Assembly: GCA_907163375.1 (NCBI GenBank)
Contig: CAJQUW010009202.1
Location: 2-64,001 of the forward strand
Length of the DNA stretch: 64,000 bases
Origin: Prostheceraeus crozeri
Lineage: Eukaryota; Platyhelminthes; Polycladida; Euryleptidae
Direction: 5' to 3'
Below are positions 10,871 to 27,200 of this stretch, piece after piece; position 1 is the stretch's first letter, and every line of letters starts with the position of its first letter. The notes beneath the pieces are model-generated. The model saw only the letters and a list, made by a program, of their open reading frames with translations. It had not been told where the DNA came from and searched no databases. The position numbers and the translations under genes are program-made.

Positions 10871-13532
10871 GGACAAATCAACGTCCATCGACCACCTTCA
10901 TATCAGCAGACATCTATGCACAATTAAATTCAGCAAAATATGAGACCAAATACCCAAATTGAAGGGACCGGGGCCTAGAGGGACCTACGGACCAGGCACT
11001 AGAAGGGCCACTCAGCGTCCATCGGACCACCTTCATATCAACAGACATCTATGCACAATTGAGTTCAGCAAAATATGAGACCAAATACCCGAATTGTAGG
11101 GACCGGGGCCTAGAGAGACCTACGGACCAGGCTCTTGAAGGGCCACTCAACGTCCATCGGACCACCCTCATATCAACAGACATCTATGCACAATCGAACT
11201 AGGCAAAATATGAGGCCAAATAATCAAATTGAAGGGACCAGGGCCTACAGATACTTACGGACCAGCACTTGAAGGGTCACTCAACGTTCATCGGACCACC
11301 TTCATATCAACAAACATCTATGCACAATCTAATTAGTCAGAATATGAGGCCAAAATTCTCAAATTGAAGGGACCGGGGCCTAGAGAGACCTACGGACCAG
11401 GCTCTAGAAGGGCCACTCAACGTCCATCGGACCACCCTCATATCAACAAACATCTATGCACAATCAAATTAGTCAGAATATGAGGCCAAATACTCAAATT
11501 GAAGGGACCGGGGCCTACAGATACTTACGGACCAGGCTCTAGAAGGGCCACTCAACGTCCATCGGACCACCCTCATATCAACAAACATCTATGCACAATC
11601 AAATTAGTCAGAATATGAGGCCAAATACTCAAATTGAAGGGACCAGGGCCTACAGATACTTACGGACCAGGCTCTAGAAGGGCCACTCAACGTCCATCGG
11701 ACCACCCTCATATCAACAGACATCTATGGACAATTGAATTCAGCAAAATATGAGACCAAATACCCAAATTGAAGGGACCGGGGCCTAGAGAGACCTACGG
11801 ACCAGCTCTTGAAGGGCCACTCAACGTTCATCGGACCACCCTCATATCAACAAACATCTATGCACAATCAAATTAGTCAGAATATGAGGTCAAATACTCA
11901 AATTGAAGGGACCGGGGCCTACAGATACTTACGGACCAGGCTCTAGAAGGGCCACTCAGCGTCGATCGGACCACCTTCATATCAACAAACATCTATGCAC
12001 AATCAAATTAGTCAGAATATGAGGCCAAATACTCAAATTGAAGGACCGGGGCCTACAGATACTTACGGACCAGGCTCTAGAAGGGCCACTCAGCGTCGAT
12101 CGGACCACCTTCATATCAACAAACATCTATGCACAATCAAATTAGTCAGAATATGAGGCCAAATACTCAAATTGAAGGGACCGGGGCCTACAGATACTTA
12201 CGGACCAGGCTCTAGAAGGACAAATCAACGTCCATCGGACCACCTTCAAATCACAGACATCTATGCACAATTAAATTCAGCAAAATATGAGACCAAATAC
12301 CCAAATTGAAGGGACCGGGGCCTAGAGGGACCTACGGACCAGGCACTAGAAGGGCCACTCAGCGTCCATCGGACCACCTTCATATCAACAGACATCTATG
12401 CACAATTGAGTTCAGCAAAATATGAGACCAAATACCCAAATTGAAGGGACCGGGGCCTAGAGAGACCTACGGACCAGGCTCTTGAAGGGCCACTCAACGT
12501 CCATCGGACCACCCTCATATCAACAGACATCTATGCACAATCGAACTAGGCAAAATATGAGGCCAAATAATCAATTGAAGGACCGGGCCTACAGATACTT
12601 ACGGACCAGCACTTGAAGGGTCACTCAACGTTCATCGGACCACCTTAATTAGTCAGAATATGAGCCAAAAATCTCAATTGAAGGGACCGGGGCCTAGAGA
12701 GACATACGGACCAGGCTCTAGAAGGGCCACTCAACGTCCATCGGACCACCCTCATATCAACAAACATCTATGCACAATCAAATTAGTCAGAATATGAGGC
12801 CAAATACTCAAATTGAAGGGACCAGGGCCTACAGATACTTACGGACCAGGCTCTAGAAGGGCCACTCAACGTCCATCGGACCACCCTCATATCAACAAAC
12901 ATCTATGCACAATCAAATTAGTCAGAATATGAGGCCAAATACTCAAATTGAAGGGACCAGGGCCTACAGATACTTACGGACCAGGCTCTAGAAGGGCCAC
13001 TCAACGTCCATCGGACCACCCTCATATCAACAGACATCTATGGACAATTGAATTCAGCAAAATATGAGACCAAATACCCAAATTGAAGGGACCGGGGCCT
13101 AGAGAGACCTACGGACCAGCTCTTGAAGGGCCACTCAACGTTCATCGGACCACCCTCATATCAACAAACATCTATGCACAATCAAATTAGTCAGAATATG
13201 AGGTCAAATACTCAAATTGAAGGGACCGGGGCCTACAGATACTTACGGACCAGGCTCTAGAAGGGCCACTCAGCGTCGATCGGACCACCTTCATATCAAC
13301 AAACATCTATGCACAATCAAATTAGTCAGAATATGAGGCCAAATACTCAAATTGAAGGGACCGGGGCCTACAGATACTTACGGACCAGGCTCTAGAAGGG
13401 CCACTCAGCGTCGATCGGACCACCTTCATATCAACAAACATCTATGCACAATCAAATTAGTCAGAATATGAGGCCAAATACTCAAATTGAAGGGACCGGG
13501 GCCTACAGATACTTACGGACCAGGCTCTAGAA
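10871..13532 (+). repeat. Higher-order repeat: two consecutive 10-monomer units
   Basis: A distinctive monomer carrying ggacaaatcaacg starts at 10871, 12218 and 13533. Between the first two, the order of monomer classes is one D-type (taaattcag), one E (tgagttcag), one C (cgaactagg), one F (ctaattag with aaaattctc), two A (caaattag), one B (tgaattcag) and three A. The same order follows in 12218-13533. Lengths are 1,347 and 1,315 bp; the shorter carries a deletion near 12645. Confidence 0.8.
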
Positions 13533-16500
13533 GGACAAATCAACGTCCATCGGACCACCTTCATATCAGCAGACATCTATGCACAATTAAATTCAGCAAA
13601 ATATGAGACCAAATACCCAAATTGAAGGGACCGGGGCCTAGAGGGACCTACGGACCAGGCACTAGAAGGGCCACTCAGCGTCCATCGGACCACCTTCATA
13701 TCAACAGACATCTATGCACAATTGAGTTCAGCAAAATATGAGACCAAATACCCGAATTGTAGGGACCGGGGCCTAGAGAGACCTACGGACCAGCACTTGA
13801 AGGGTCACTCAACGTTCATCGGACCACCTTCATATCAACAGACATCTATGCACAATCGAACTAGGCAAAATATGAGGCCAAATAATCAAATTGAAGGGAC
13901 CGGGGCCTACAGATACTTACGGACCAGCACTTGAAGGGTCACTCAACGTTCATCGGACCACCTTCATATCAACAAACATCTATGCACAATCTAATTAGTC
14001 AGAATATGAGGCCAAAATTCTCAAATTGAAGGGACCGGGGCCTAGAGAGACCTACGGACCAGGCTCTAGAAGGGCCACTCAACGTCCATCAGACCACCCT
14101 CATATCAACAAACATCTATGCACAATCAAATTAGTCAGAATATGAGGCCAAATACTCAAATTGAAGGGACCGGGGCCTACAGATACTTACGGACCAGGCT
14201 CTAGAAGGGCCACTCAACGTCCATCGGACCACCCTCATATCAACAAACATCTATGCACAATCAAATTAGTCAGAATATGAGGCCAAATACTCAAATTGAA
14301 GGGACCAGGGCCTACAGATACTTACGGACCAGGCTCTAGAAGGGCCACTCAACGTCCATCGGACCACCCTCATATCAACAGACATCTATGGACAATTGAA
14401 TTCAGCAAAATATGAGACCAAATACCCAAATTAAAAGGAGCGGGGCCTAGAGAGACCTACGGACCAGCTCTTGAAGGGCCACTCAACGTTCATCGGACCA
14501 CACTCATATCAACAAACATCTATGCACAATCAAATTAGTCAGAATATGAGGCCAAATACTCAAATTGAAGGGACCGGGGCCTACAGATACTTACGGACCA
14601 GGCTCTAGAAGGGCCACTCAACGTACATCGGACCACCCTCACATCAACAAACATCTATGCACAATCAAATTAGTCAGAATATGAGGCCAAATACTCAAAT
14701 TGAAGGGACCGGGGCCTACAGATACTTACGGACCAGGTTCTAGAAGGACAAATCAACGTCCATCGGACCACCTTCATATCAGCAGACATCTATGCACAAT
14801 TAAATTCAGCAAAATATGAGACCAAATACCCAAATTGAAGGGACCGGGGCCTAGAGGGACCTACGGACCAGGCACTAGAAGGGCCACTCAGCGTCCATCG
14901 GACCACCTTCATATCAACAGACATCTATGCACAATTGAGTTCAGCAAAATATGAGACCAAATACCCAAATTGAAGGACCGGAGCCTAGAGAGACCTACGG
15001 ACCAGGCTCTTGAAGGGCCACTCAACGTCCATCGGACCACCCTCATATCAACAGACATCTATGCACAATCGAACTAGGCAAAATATGAGGCCAAATAATC
15101 AAATTGAAGGGACCGGGGCCTACAGATACTTACGGACCAGCACTTGAAGGGTCACTCAACGTTCATCGGACCACCTTCATATCAACAAACATCTATGCAC
15201 AATCAAATTAGTCAGAATATGAGGCCAAATACTCAAATTGAAGGGACCGGGGCCTACAGATACTTACGGACCAGGCTCTAGAAGGGCCACTCAACGTCCA
15301 TCGGACCACCCTCATATCAACAGACATCTATGCACAATCAAATTAGTCAGAATATGAGGCCAAATACTCAAATTGAAGGGACCGGGGCCTACAGATACTT
15401 ACGGACCAGGCTCTAGAAGGGCCAATTAACGTCCATCGGACCACCCTCATATCAACAGACATCTATGGACAATTGAATTCAGCAAAATATGAGACCAAAT
15501 ACCCAAATTGAAGGACCGGGGCCTAGAGAGACCTACGGACCAGTCTTGAAGGGCCACTCAACGTCCATCGGACCACCCTCATATCAACTAACATCTATGC
15601 ACAATCAAATTAGTCAGAATATGAGGCCAAATACTCAAATTGAAGGGACCGGGCCTACAGATACTTACGGACCAGGCTCTAGAAGGGCCACTCAACGTAC
15701 ATCGGACCACCCTCATATCAACAAACATCTATGCACAATCAAATTAGTCAGAATATGAGACCAAATACCCAAATTGAAGGGACCGGGGCCTAGAGAGACC
15801 TACGGACCAGGCTCTAGAAGGGCCACTCAACGTCCATCGGACCACCCTCATATCAACAAACATCTATGCACAATCAAATTAGTCAGAATATGAGGCCAAA
15901 TACTCAAATTGAAGGGACCGGGGCCTACAGATACTTACGGACCAGGCTCTAGAAGGGCCACTCAACGTTCATCGGACCACCCTCATATCAACAAACATCT
16001 ATGCACAATCAAATTAGTCAGAATATGAGGCCAAATACTCAAATTGAAGGGACCAGGGCCTACAGATACTTACGGACCAGGCTCTAGAAGGCCACTCAAC
16101 GTCCATCGGACCACCCTCATATCAACAGACATCTATGGACAATTGAATTCAGCAAAATATGAGACCAAATACCCAAATTGAAGGGACCGGGGCCTAGAGA
16201 GACCTACGGACCAGCTCTTGAAGGGCCACTCAACGTTCATCGGACCACCCTCATATCAACAAACATCTATGCACAATCAAATTAGTCAGAATATGAGGTC
16301 AAATACTCAAATTGAAGGGACCGGGGCCTACAGATACTTACGGACCAGGCTCTAGAAGGGCCACTCAGCGTCGATCGGACCACCTTCATATCAACAAACA
16401 TCTATGCACAATCAAATTAGTCAGAATATGAGGCCAAATACTCAAATTGAAGGGACCGGGGCCTACAGATACTTACGGACCAGGCTCTAGAAGGCCACTC

Positions 16501-18242
16501 AGCGTCGATCGGACCACCTTCATATCAACAAACATCTATGCACAATCAAATTAGTCAGAATATGAGGCCAAATACTCAAATTGAAGGGACCGGGGCCTAC
16601 AGATACTTACGGACCAGGCTCTAGAAGGACAAATCAACGTCCATCGGACCACCTTCATATCAGCAGACATCTATGCACAATTAAATTCAGCAAAATATGA
16701 GACCAAATACCCAAATTGAAGGGACCGGGGCCTAGAGGGACCTACGGACCAGGCACTAGAAGGGCCACTCAGCGTCCATCGGACCACCTTCATATCAACA
16801 GACATCTATGCACAATTGAGTTCAGCAAAATATGAGACCAAATACCCGAATTGTAGGGACCGGGGCCTAGAGAGACCTACGGACCAGGCTCTTGAAGGGC
16901 CACTCAACGTCCATCGGACCACCCTCATATCAACAGACATCTATGCACAATCGAACTAGGCAAAATATGAGGCCAAATAATCAAATTGAAGGGACCGGGG
17001 CCTACAGATACTTACGGACCAGCACTTGAAGGGTCACTCAACGTTCATCGGACCACCTTCATATCAACAAACATCTATGCACAATCTAATTAGTCAGAAT
17101 ATGTGGCCATAATTCTCTAATTGAAGGGACCGGGCCTAGAGAGACCTACGGACCAGGCTCTAGAAGGGCCACTCAACGTCCATCGGACCACCCTCATATC
17201 AACAAACATCTATGCACAATCAAATTAGTCAGAATATGAGGCCAAATACTCAAATTGAAGGGACCGGGGCCTACAGATACTTACGGACCAGGCTCTAGAA
17301 GGGCCACTCAACGTCCATCGGACCACCCTCATATCAACAAACATCTATGCACAATCAAATTAGTCAGAATATGAGGCCAAATACTCAAATTGAAGGGACC
17401 AGGGCCTACAGATACTTACGGACCAGGCTCTAGAAGGGCCACTCAACGTCCATCGGACCACCCTCATATCAACAGACATCTATGGACAATTGAATTCAGC
17501 AAAATATGAGACCAAATACCCAAATTAAAAGGAGCGGGCCTAGAGAGACCTACGGACCAGCTCTTGAAGGGCCACTCAACGTTCATCGGACCACACTCAT
17601 ATCAACAAACATCTATGCACAATCAAATTAGTCAGATTATGAGGCCAAATACTCAAATTGAAGGGACCGGGGCCTACAGATACTTACGGACCAGGCTCTA
17701 GATGGGCCACTCAACGTACATCGGACCACCCTCACATCAACAAACATCTATGCACAATCAAATTAGTCAGAATATGAGGCCAAATACTCAAATTGAAGGG
17801 ACCAGGGCCTACAGATACTTACGGACCAGGCTCTAGAAGGGCCAATTAACGTCCATCGGACCACCCTCATATCAACAGACATCTATGGACAATTGAATTC
17901 AGCAAAATATGAGACCAAATACCCAAATTGAAGGGACCGGGGCCTAGAGAGACCTACGGACCAGCTCTTGAAGGGCCACTCAACGTCCATCGGACCACCC
18001 TCATATCAACAGACATCTATGCACAATCGAACTAGGCAAAATATGAGGCCAAATACTCAAATTGAAGGGACCGGGGCCTACAGATACTTACGGACCAGGC
18101 TCTAGAAGGGACACTCAGCGTCGATCGGACCACCTTCATATCAACAAACATCTATGCACAATCAAATTAGTCAGAATATGAGGCCAAATACTCAAATTGA
18201 AGGGACCGGGGCCTACAGATACTTACGGACCAGGCTCTAGAA

Positions 18243-19045
18243 GGACAAATCAACGTCCATCGGACCACCTTCATATCAGCAGACATCTATGCACAATTAA
18301 ATTCAGCAAAATATGAGACCAAATACCCAAATTGAAGGGACCGGGGCCTAGAGGGACCTACGGACCAGGCACTAGAAGGGCCACTCAGCGTCCATCGGAC
18401 CACCTTCATATCAACAGACATCTATGCACAATTGAGTTCAGCAAAATATGAGACCAAATACCCAAATTGAAGGGACCGGGGTCTAGAGAGACCTACGGAC
18501 CAGGCTCTTGAAGGTCCACTCAACGTCCATCGGACCACCCTCATATCAACAGACATCTATGCACAATCGAACTAGGCAAAATATGAGGCCAAATAATCAA
18601 ATTGAAGGGACCGGGGCCTACAGATACTTACGGACCAGCACTTGAAGGGTCACTCAACGTTCATCGGACCACCTTCATATCAACAAACATCTATGCACAA
18701 TCAAATTAGTCAGAATATGAGGCCAAATACTCAAATTGAAGGGACCGGGGCCTACAGATACTTACGGACCAGGCTCTAGAAGGGCCACTCAACGTCCATC
18801 GGACCACCCTCATATCAACAAACATCTATGCACAATCAAATTAGTCAGAATATGAGGCCAAATACTCAAATTGAAGGGACAGGGCCTACAGATACTTACG
18901 GACCAGGCTCTAGAAGGGCCAATTAACGTCCATCGGACCACCCTCATATCAACAGACATCTATGGACAATTGAATTCAGCAAAATATGAGACCAAATACC
19001 CAAATTGAAGGGACCGGGGCCTAGAGAGACCTACGGACCAGGTCT
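18243..19045 (+). repeat. Left copy of a block duplicated at 5,246-bp spacing
   Basis: Two independent variants mark the block: the ggacaaatcaacg monomer at 18243 and a rare accaggtcttgaag variant at 19041. Both recur exactly 5,246 bp to the right, at 23489 and 24287. The block extends beyond these markers, but its ends cannot be set by eye. A further accaggtcttgaag occurs at 20384, about ten monomers after 19041. Confidence 0.65.
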
Positions 19046-22000
19046 TGAAGGGCCACTCAACGTCCATCGGACCACCCTCATATCAACAAACATCTATGCA
19101 CAATCAAATTAGTCAGAATATGAGGCCAAATACTCAAATTGAAGGGACCGGGGCCTACAGATACTTACGGACCAGGCTCTAGAAGGGCCACTCAACGTCC
19201 ATCGGACCACCCTCATATCAACAAACATCTATGCACAATCAAATTAGTCAGAATATGAGGCCAAATACTCAAATTGAAGGGACCGGGGCCTACAGATACT
19301 TACGGACCAGCACTTGAAGGTCACTAAACGTCCATCGGACCACCTTCATATCAACAAACATCTATGCACAATCAAATTAGTCAGAATATGAGGCCAAATA
19401 CTCAAATTGAAGGACCGGGCCTACAGATACTTACGGACCAGGCTCTAGAAGGGCCACTCAACGTCCATCGGACCACCTTCATATCAACAAACATCTATGC
19501 ACAATCTAATTAGTCAGAATATGAGGCCAAAATTCTCAAATTGAAGGGACCGGGGCCTAGAGAGACCTACGGACCAGGCTCTAGAAGGGCCACTCAACGT
19601 CCATCGGACCACCCTCATATCAACAAACATCTATGCACAATCAAATTAGTCAGAATATGAGGCCAAATACTCAAATTGAAGGGACCGGGGCCTAGAGAGA
19701 CCTACGGACCAGGCTCTAGAAGGGCCACTCAACGTCCATCGGACCACCCTCATATCAACAAACATCTATGCACAATCAAATTAGTCAGAATATGAGGCCA
19801 AATACTCAAATTGAAGGGACCAGGGCCTACAGATACTTACGGACCAGCTCTTGAAGGGCCACTCAACGTCCATCGGACCACCCTCATATCAACAGACATC
19901 TATGGACAATTGAATTCAGCAAAATATGAGACCAAATACCCAAATTAAAAGGAGCGGGGCCTAGAGAGACCTACGGACCAGCTCTTGAAGGGTCACTCAA
20001 CGTTCATCGGACCACCTTCATATCAACAAACATCTATGCACAATCAAATTAGTCAGAATATGAGGCCAAATACTCAAATTGAAGGGACCGGGCCTACAGA
20101 TAATTACGGACCAGGCTCTAGAAGGGCCACTCAACGTCCATCGGACCACCCTCATATCAACAAACATCTATGCACAATCAAATTAGTCAGAATATGAGGC
20201 CAAATACTCAAATTGAAGGGACCGGGGCCTACAGATACTTACGGACCAGGCTCTAGAAGGGCCAATTAACGTCCATCGGACCACCCTCATATCAACAGAC
20301 ATCTATGGACAATTGAATTCAGCAAAATATGAGACCAAATACCCAAATTGAAGGGACCGGGGCCTAGAGAGACCTACGGACCAGGTCTTGAAGGGCCACT
20401 CAACGTCCATCGGACCACCCTCATATCAACAAACATCTATGCACAATCAAATTAGTCAGAATATGAGGCCAAATACTCAAATTGAAGGGACCGGGGCCTA
20501 CAGATACTTACGGACCAGGCTCTAGAAGGGCCACTCAACGTCCATCGGACCACCCTCATATCAACAAACATCTATGCACAATCAAATTAGTCAGAATATG
20601 AGGCCAAATACTCAAATTGAAGGGACCGGGGCCTACAGATACTTACGGACCAGCACTTGAAGGGTCACTCAACGTCCATCGGACCACCTTCATATCAACA
20701 AACATCTATGCACAATCAAATTAGTCAGAATATGAGGCCAAATACTCAAATTGAAGGGACCGGGGCCTACAGATACTTACGGACCAGGCTCTAGAAGGGC
20801 CACTCAACGTCCATCGGACCACCTTCATATCAACAAACATCTATGCACAATCTAATTAGTCAGAATATGAGGCCAAAATTCTCAAATTGAAGGGACCGGG
20901 GCCTAGAGAGACCTACGGACCAGGCTCTAGAAGGGCCACTCAACGTCCATCGGACCACCCTCATATCAACAAACATCTATGCACAATCAAATTAGTCAGA
21001 ATATGAGGCCAAATACTCAAATTGAAGGGACCGGGGCCTAGAGAGACCTACGGACCAGGCTCTAGAAGGGCCACTCAACGTCCATCGGACCACCCTCATA
21101 TCAACAAACATCTATGCACAATCAAATTAGTCAGAATATGAGGCCAAATACTCAAATTGAAGGGACCAGGGCCTACAGATACTTACGGACCAGGCTCTAG
21201 AAGGGCCAATTAACGTCCATCGGACCACCCTCATATCAACAGACATCTATGGACAATTGAATTCAGCAAAATATGAGACCAAATACCCAAATTAAAGGAG
21301 CGGGGCCTAGAGAGACCTACGGACCAGCTCTTGAAGGGTCACTCAACGTTCATCGACCACCTTCATATCAACAAACATCTATGCACAATCAAATTAGTCA
21401 GAATATGAGGCCAAATACTCAAATTGAAGGGACCGGGGCCTACAGATAATTACGGACCAGGCTCTAGAAGGGCCACTCAACGTCCATCGGACCACCCTCA
21501 TATCAACAAACATCTATGCACAATCAAATTAGTCAGAATATGAGGCCAAATACTCAAATTGAAGGACCGGGCCTACAGATACTTACGGACCAGGCTCTAG
21601 AAGGGCCAATTAACGTCCATCGGACCACCCTCATATCAACAGACATCTATGGACAATTGAATTCAGCAAAATATGAGACCAAATACCCAAATTGAAGGGA
21701 CCGGGGCCTAGAGAGACCTACGGACCAGCTCTTGAAGGGCCACTCAACGTTCATCGGACCACCCTCATATCAACAAACATCTATGCACAATCAAATTAGT
21801 CAGAATATGAGGCCAAATACTCAAATTGAAGGGACCGGGGCCTACAGATACTTACGGACCAGGCTCTAGAAGGGCCACTCAGCGTCGATCGGACCACCTT
21901 CATATCAACAAACATCTATGCACAATCAAATTAGTCAGAATATGAGGCCAAATACTCAAATTGAATGGTCAGTGGCCTACAGATACTTACGGACCAGGCT

Positions 22001-23488
22001 CTAGAAGGGCCACTCAGCGTCGATCGGACCACCTTCATATCAACAAACATCTATGCACAATCAAATTAGTCAGAATATGAGGCCAAATACTCAAATTGAA
22101 GGGACCGGGGCCTACAGATACTTACGGACCAGGCTCTAGAAGGGCCACTCAACGTCCATCGGACCACCCTCATATCAACAGACATCTATGCACAATCGAA
22201 CTAGGCAAAATATGAGGCCAAATAATCAAATTGAAGGGACCGGGGCCTACAGATACTTACGGACCAGCACTTGAAGGGTCACTCAACGTTCATCGGACCA
22301 CCTTCATATCAACAAACATCTATGCACAATCTAATTAGTCAGAATATGAGGCCAAATTCTCAAATTGAAGGGACCGGGGCCTAGAGAGACCTACGGACCA
22401 GGCTCTAGAAGGGCCACTCAACGTCCATCGGACCACCCTCATATCAACAAACATCTATGCACAATCAAATTAGTCAGAATATGAGGCCAAATACTCAAAT
22501 TGAAGGGACCGGGGCCTACAGATACTTACGGACCAGGCTCTAGAAGGGCCACTCAACGTCCATCGGACCACCCTCATATCAACAAACATCTATGCACAAT
22601 CAAATTAGTCAGAATATGAGGCCAAATACTCAAATTGAAGGGACCAGGGCCTACAGATACTTACGGACCAGGCTCTAGAAGGGCCACTCAACGTCCATCG
22701 GACCACCCTCATATCAACAGACATCTATGGACAATTGAATTCAGCAAAATATGAGACCAAATACCCAAATTAAAAGGAGCGGGGCCTAGAGAGACCTACG
22801 GACCAGCTCTTGAAGGGCCACTCAACGTTCATCGGACCACACTCATATCAACAAACATCTATGCACAATCAAATTAGTCAGATTATGAGGCCAAATACTC
22901 AAATTGAAGGGACCGGGGCCTACAGATACTTACGGACCAGGCTCTAGAAGGGCCACTCAACGTACATCGGACCACCCTCACATCAACAAACATCTATGCA
23001 CAATCAAATTAGTCAGAATATGAGGCCAAATACTCAAATTGAAGGGACCAGGGCCTACAGATACTTACGGACCAGGCTCTAGAAGGGCCAATTAACGTCC
23101 ATCGGACCACCCTCATATCAACAGACATCTATGGACAATTGAATTCAGCAAAATATGAGACCAAATACCCAAATTGAAGGGACCGGGGCCTAGAGAGACC
23201 TACGGACCATGCTCTTGAAGGGCCACCCAACGTTCACGGACCACCCTCATATCAACAGACATCTATGCACAATCAAATTAGACAAAATATGAGGCCAAAT
23301 ACCCAATTTGAAGGGACCGGGGCCTACAGATACTTACGGACCAGGCTCTAGAAGGGCCACTCAGCGTCGATCGGACCACCTTCATATCAACAAACATCTA
23401 TGCACAATCAAATTAGTCAGAATATGAGGCCAAATACTCAAATTGAAGGGACCGGGGCCTACAGATACTTACGGACCAGGCTCTAGAA

Positions 23489-24291
23489 GGACAAATCAAC
23501 GTCCATCGGACCACCTTCATATCAGCAGACATCTATGCACAATTAAATTCAGCAAAATATGAGACCAAATACCCAAATTGAAGGGACCGGGGCCTAGAGG
23601 GACCTACGGACCAGGCACTAGAAGGGCCACTCAGCGTCCATCGGACCACCTTCATATCAACAGACATCTATGCACAATTGAGTTCAGCAAAATATGAGAC
23701 CAAATACCCAAATTGAAGGGACCGGGGCCTAGAGAGACCTACGGACCAGGCTCTTGAAGGGCCACTCAACGTCCATCGGACCACCCTCATATCAACAGAC
23801 ATCTATGCACAATCGAACTAGGCAAAATATGAGGCCAAATAATCAAATTGAAGGGACCGGGGCCTACAGATACTTACGGACCAGCACTTGAAGGGTCACT
23901 CAACGTTCATCGGACCACCTTCATATCAACAAACATCTATGCACAATCAAATTAGTCAGAATATGAGGCCAAATACTCAAATTGAAGGGACCGGGGCCTA
24001 CAGATACTTACGGACCAGGCTCTAGAAGGGCCACTCAACGTCCATCGGACCACCCTCATATCAACAAACATCTATGCACAATCAAATTAGTCAGAATATG
24101 AGGCCAAATACTCAAATAGAAGGACCGGGGCATACAGATACTTACGGACCAGGCTCTAGAAGGGCCAATTAACGTCCATCGGACCACCCTCATATCAACA
24201 GACATCTATGGACAATTGAATTCAGCAAAATATGAGACCAAATACCCAAATTGAAGGGACCGGGGCCTAGAGAGACCTACGGACCAGGTCT
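23489..24291 (+). repeat. Right copy of the 5,246-bp-spaced block
   Basis: This matches the block at 18243 in marker variants and in the order of monomer classes between them. The spacing is about 39 monomers, much longer than the 9-18 monomer units elsewhere, so it records a separate, larger amplification. Confidence 0.65.
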
Positions 24292-27200
24292 TGAAGGGCC
24301 ACTCAACGTCCATCGGACCACCCTCATATCAACAAACATCTATGCACAATCAAATTAGTCAGAATATGAGGCCAAATACTCAAATTGAAGGGACCGGGGC
24401 CTACAGATACTTACGGACCAGGCTCTAGAAGGGCCACTCAACGTCCATCGGACCACCCTCATATCAACAAACATCTATGCACAATCAAATTAGTCAGAAT
24501 ATGAGGCCAAATACTCAAATTGAAGGGACCGGGGCCTACAGATACTTACGGACCAGCACTTGAAGGGTCACTCAACGTTCATCGGACCACCTTCATATCA
24601 ACAAACATCTATGCACAATCAAATTAGTCAGAATATGAGGCCAAATACTCAAATTGAAGGGACCGGGGCCTACAGATACTTACGGACCAGGCTCTAGAAG
24701 GGCCACTCAACGTCCATCGGACCACCTTCATATCAACAAACATCTATGCACAATCTAATTAGTCAGAATATGAGGCCAAAATTCTCAAATTGAAGGGACC
24801 GGGGCCTAGAGAGACCTACGGACCAGGCTCTAGAAGGGCCACTCAACGTCCATCGGACCACCCTCATATCAACAAACATCTATGCACAATCAAATTAGTC
24901 AGAATATGAGGCCAAATACTCAAATTGAAGGGACCGGGGCCTAGAGAGACCTACGGACCAGGCTCTAGAAGGGCCAATTAACGTCCATCGGACCACCCTC
25001 ATATCAACAGACATCTATGGACAATTGAATTCAGCAAAATATGAGACCAAATACCCAAATTAAAAGGAGCGGGGCCTAGAGAGACCTACGGACCAGCTCT
25101 TGAAGGGTCACTCAACGTTCATCGGACCACCTTCATATCAACAAACATCTATGCACAATCAAATTAGTCAGAATATGAGGCCAAATACTCAAATTGAAGG
25201 GACCGGGGCCTACAGATAATTACGGACCAGGCTCTAGAAGGGCCACTCAACGTCCATCGGACCACCCTCATATCAACAAACATCTATGCACAATCAAATT
25301 AGTCAGAATATGAGGCCAAATACTCAAATTGAAGGGACCGGGGCCTACAGATACTTACGGACCAGGCTCTAGAAGGGCCAATTAACGTCCATCGGACCAC
25401 CCTCATATCAACAGACATCTATGGACAATTGAATTCAGCAAAATATGAGACCAAATACCCAAATTGAAGGGACCGGGGCCTAGAGAGACCTACGGACCAG
25501 CTCTTGAAGGGCCACTCAACGTTCATCGGACCACCCTCATATCAACAAACATCTATGCACAATCAAATTAGTCAGAATATGAGGCCAAATACTCAAATTG
25601 AAGGGACCGGGGCCTACAGATACTTACGGACCAGCACTAGAAGGGCCACTCAGCGTCGATCGGACCACCTTCATATCAACAAACATCTATGCACAATCAA
25701 ATTAGTCAGAATATGAGGCCAAATACTCAAATTGAAGGGACCGGGGCCTACAGATACTTACGGACCAGGCTCTAGAAGGGCCACTCAGCGTCGATCGGAC
25801 CACCTTCATATCAACAAACATCTATGCACAATCAAATTAGTCAGAATATGAGGCCAAATACTCAAATTGAAGGGACCGGGGCCTACAGATACTTACGGAC
25901 CAGGCTCTAGAAGGACAAATCAACGTCCATCGGACCACCTTCATATCAGCAGACATCTATGCACAATTAAATTCAGCAAAATATGAGACCAAATACCCAA
26001 ATTGAAGGGACCGGGGCCTACAGATACTTACGGACCAGGCTCTAGAAGGGCCACTCAACGTCCATCGGACCACCTTCATATCAACAGACATCTATGCACA
26101 ATCAAATTAGTCAGAATATGAAGCCAAATACTCAAATGGAAGGGACCGGGGCCTACAGAGTCTTACGGACCAGGCTCTAGAAGGGTCACTCAACGTTCAT
26201 CGGACCACCTTCATATCAACAGACATCTATGCACAATCGAACTAGGCAAAATATGAGGCCAAATAATCAAATTGAAGGGACCGGGGCCTACAGATACTTA
26301 CGGACCAGCACTTGAAGGGTCACTCAACGTTCATCGGACCACCTTCATATCAACAAACATCTATGCACAATCTAATTAGTCAGAATATGAGGCCAAAATT
26401 CTCAAATTGAAGGGACCGGGGCCTAGAGAGACCTACGGACCAGGCTCTAGAAGGGCCACTCAACGTCCATCGGACCACCCTCATATCAACAAACATCTAT
26501 GCACAATCAAATTAGTCAGAATATGAGGCCAAATACTCAAATTGAAGGGACCGGGGCCTACAGATACTTACGGACCAGGCTCTAGAAGGGCCACTCAACG
26601 TACATCGGACCACCCTCATATCAACAAACATCTATGCACAATCAAATTAGTCAGAATATGAGGCCAAATACTCAAATTGAAGGGACCAGGGCCTACAGAT
26701 ACTTACGGACCAGGCTCTAGAAGGGCCAATTAACGTCCATCGGACCACCCTCATATCAACAGACATCTATGGACAATTGAATTCAGCAAAATATGAGACC
26801 AAATACCCAAATTAAAAGGAGCGGGGCCTAGAGAGACCTACGGACCAGCTCTTGAAGGGCCACTCAACGTCCATCGGACCACCCTCATATCAACAAACAT
26901 CTATGCACAATCAAATTAGTCAGAATATGAGGCCAAATACTCAAATTGAAGGGACCGGGGCCTAGAGAGACCTACGGACCAGGCTCTAGAAGGGCCACTC
27001 AACGTCCATCGGACCACCCTCATATCAACAAACATCTATGCACAATCAAATTAGTCAGAATATGAGGCCAAATACTCAAATTGAAGGGACCAGGGCCTAC
27101 AGATACTTACGGACCAGGCTCTAGAAGGGCCAATTAACGTCCATCGGACCACCCTCATATCAACAGACATCTATGGACAATTGAATTCAGCAAAATATGA

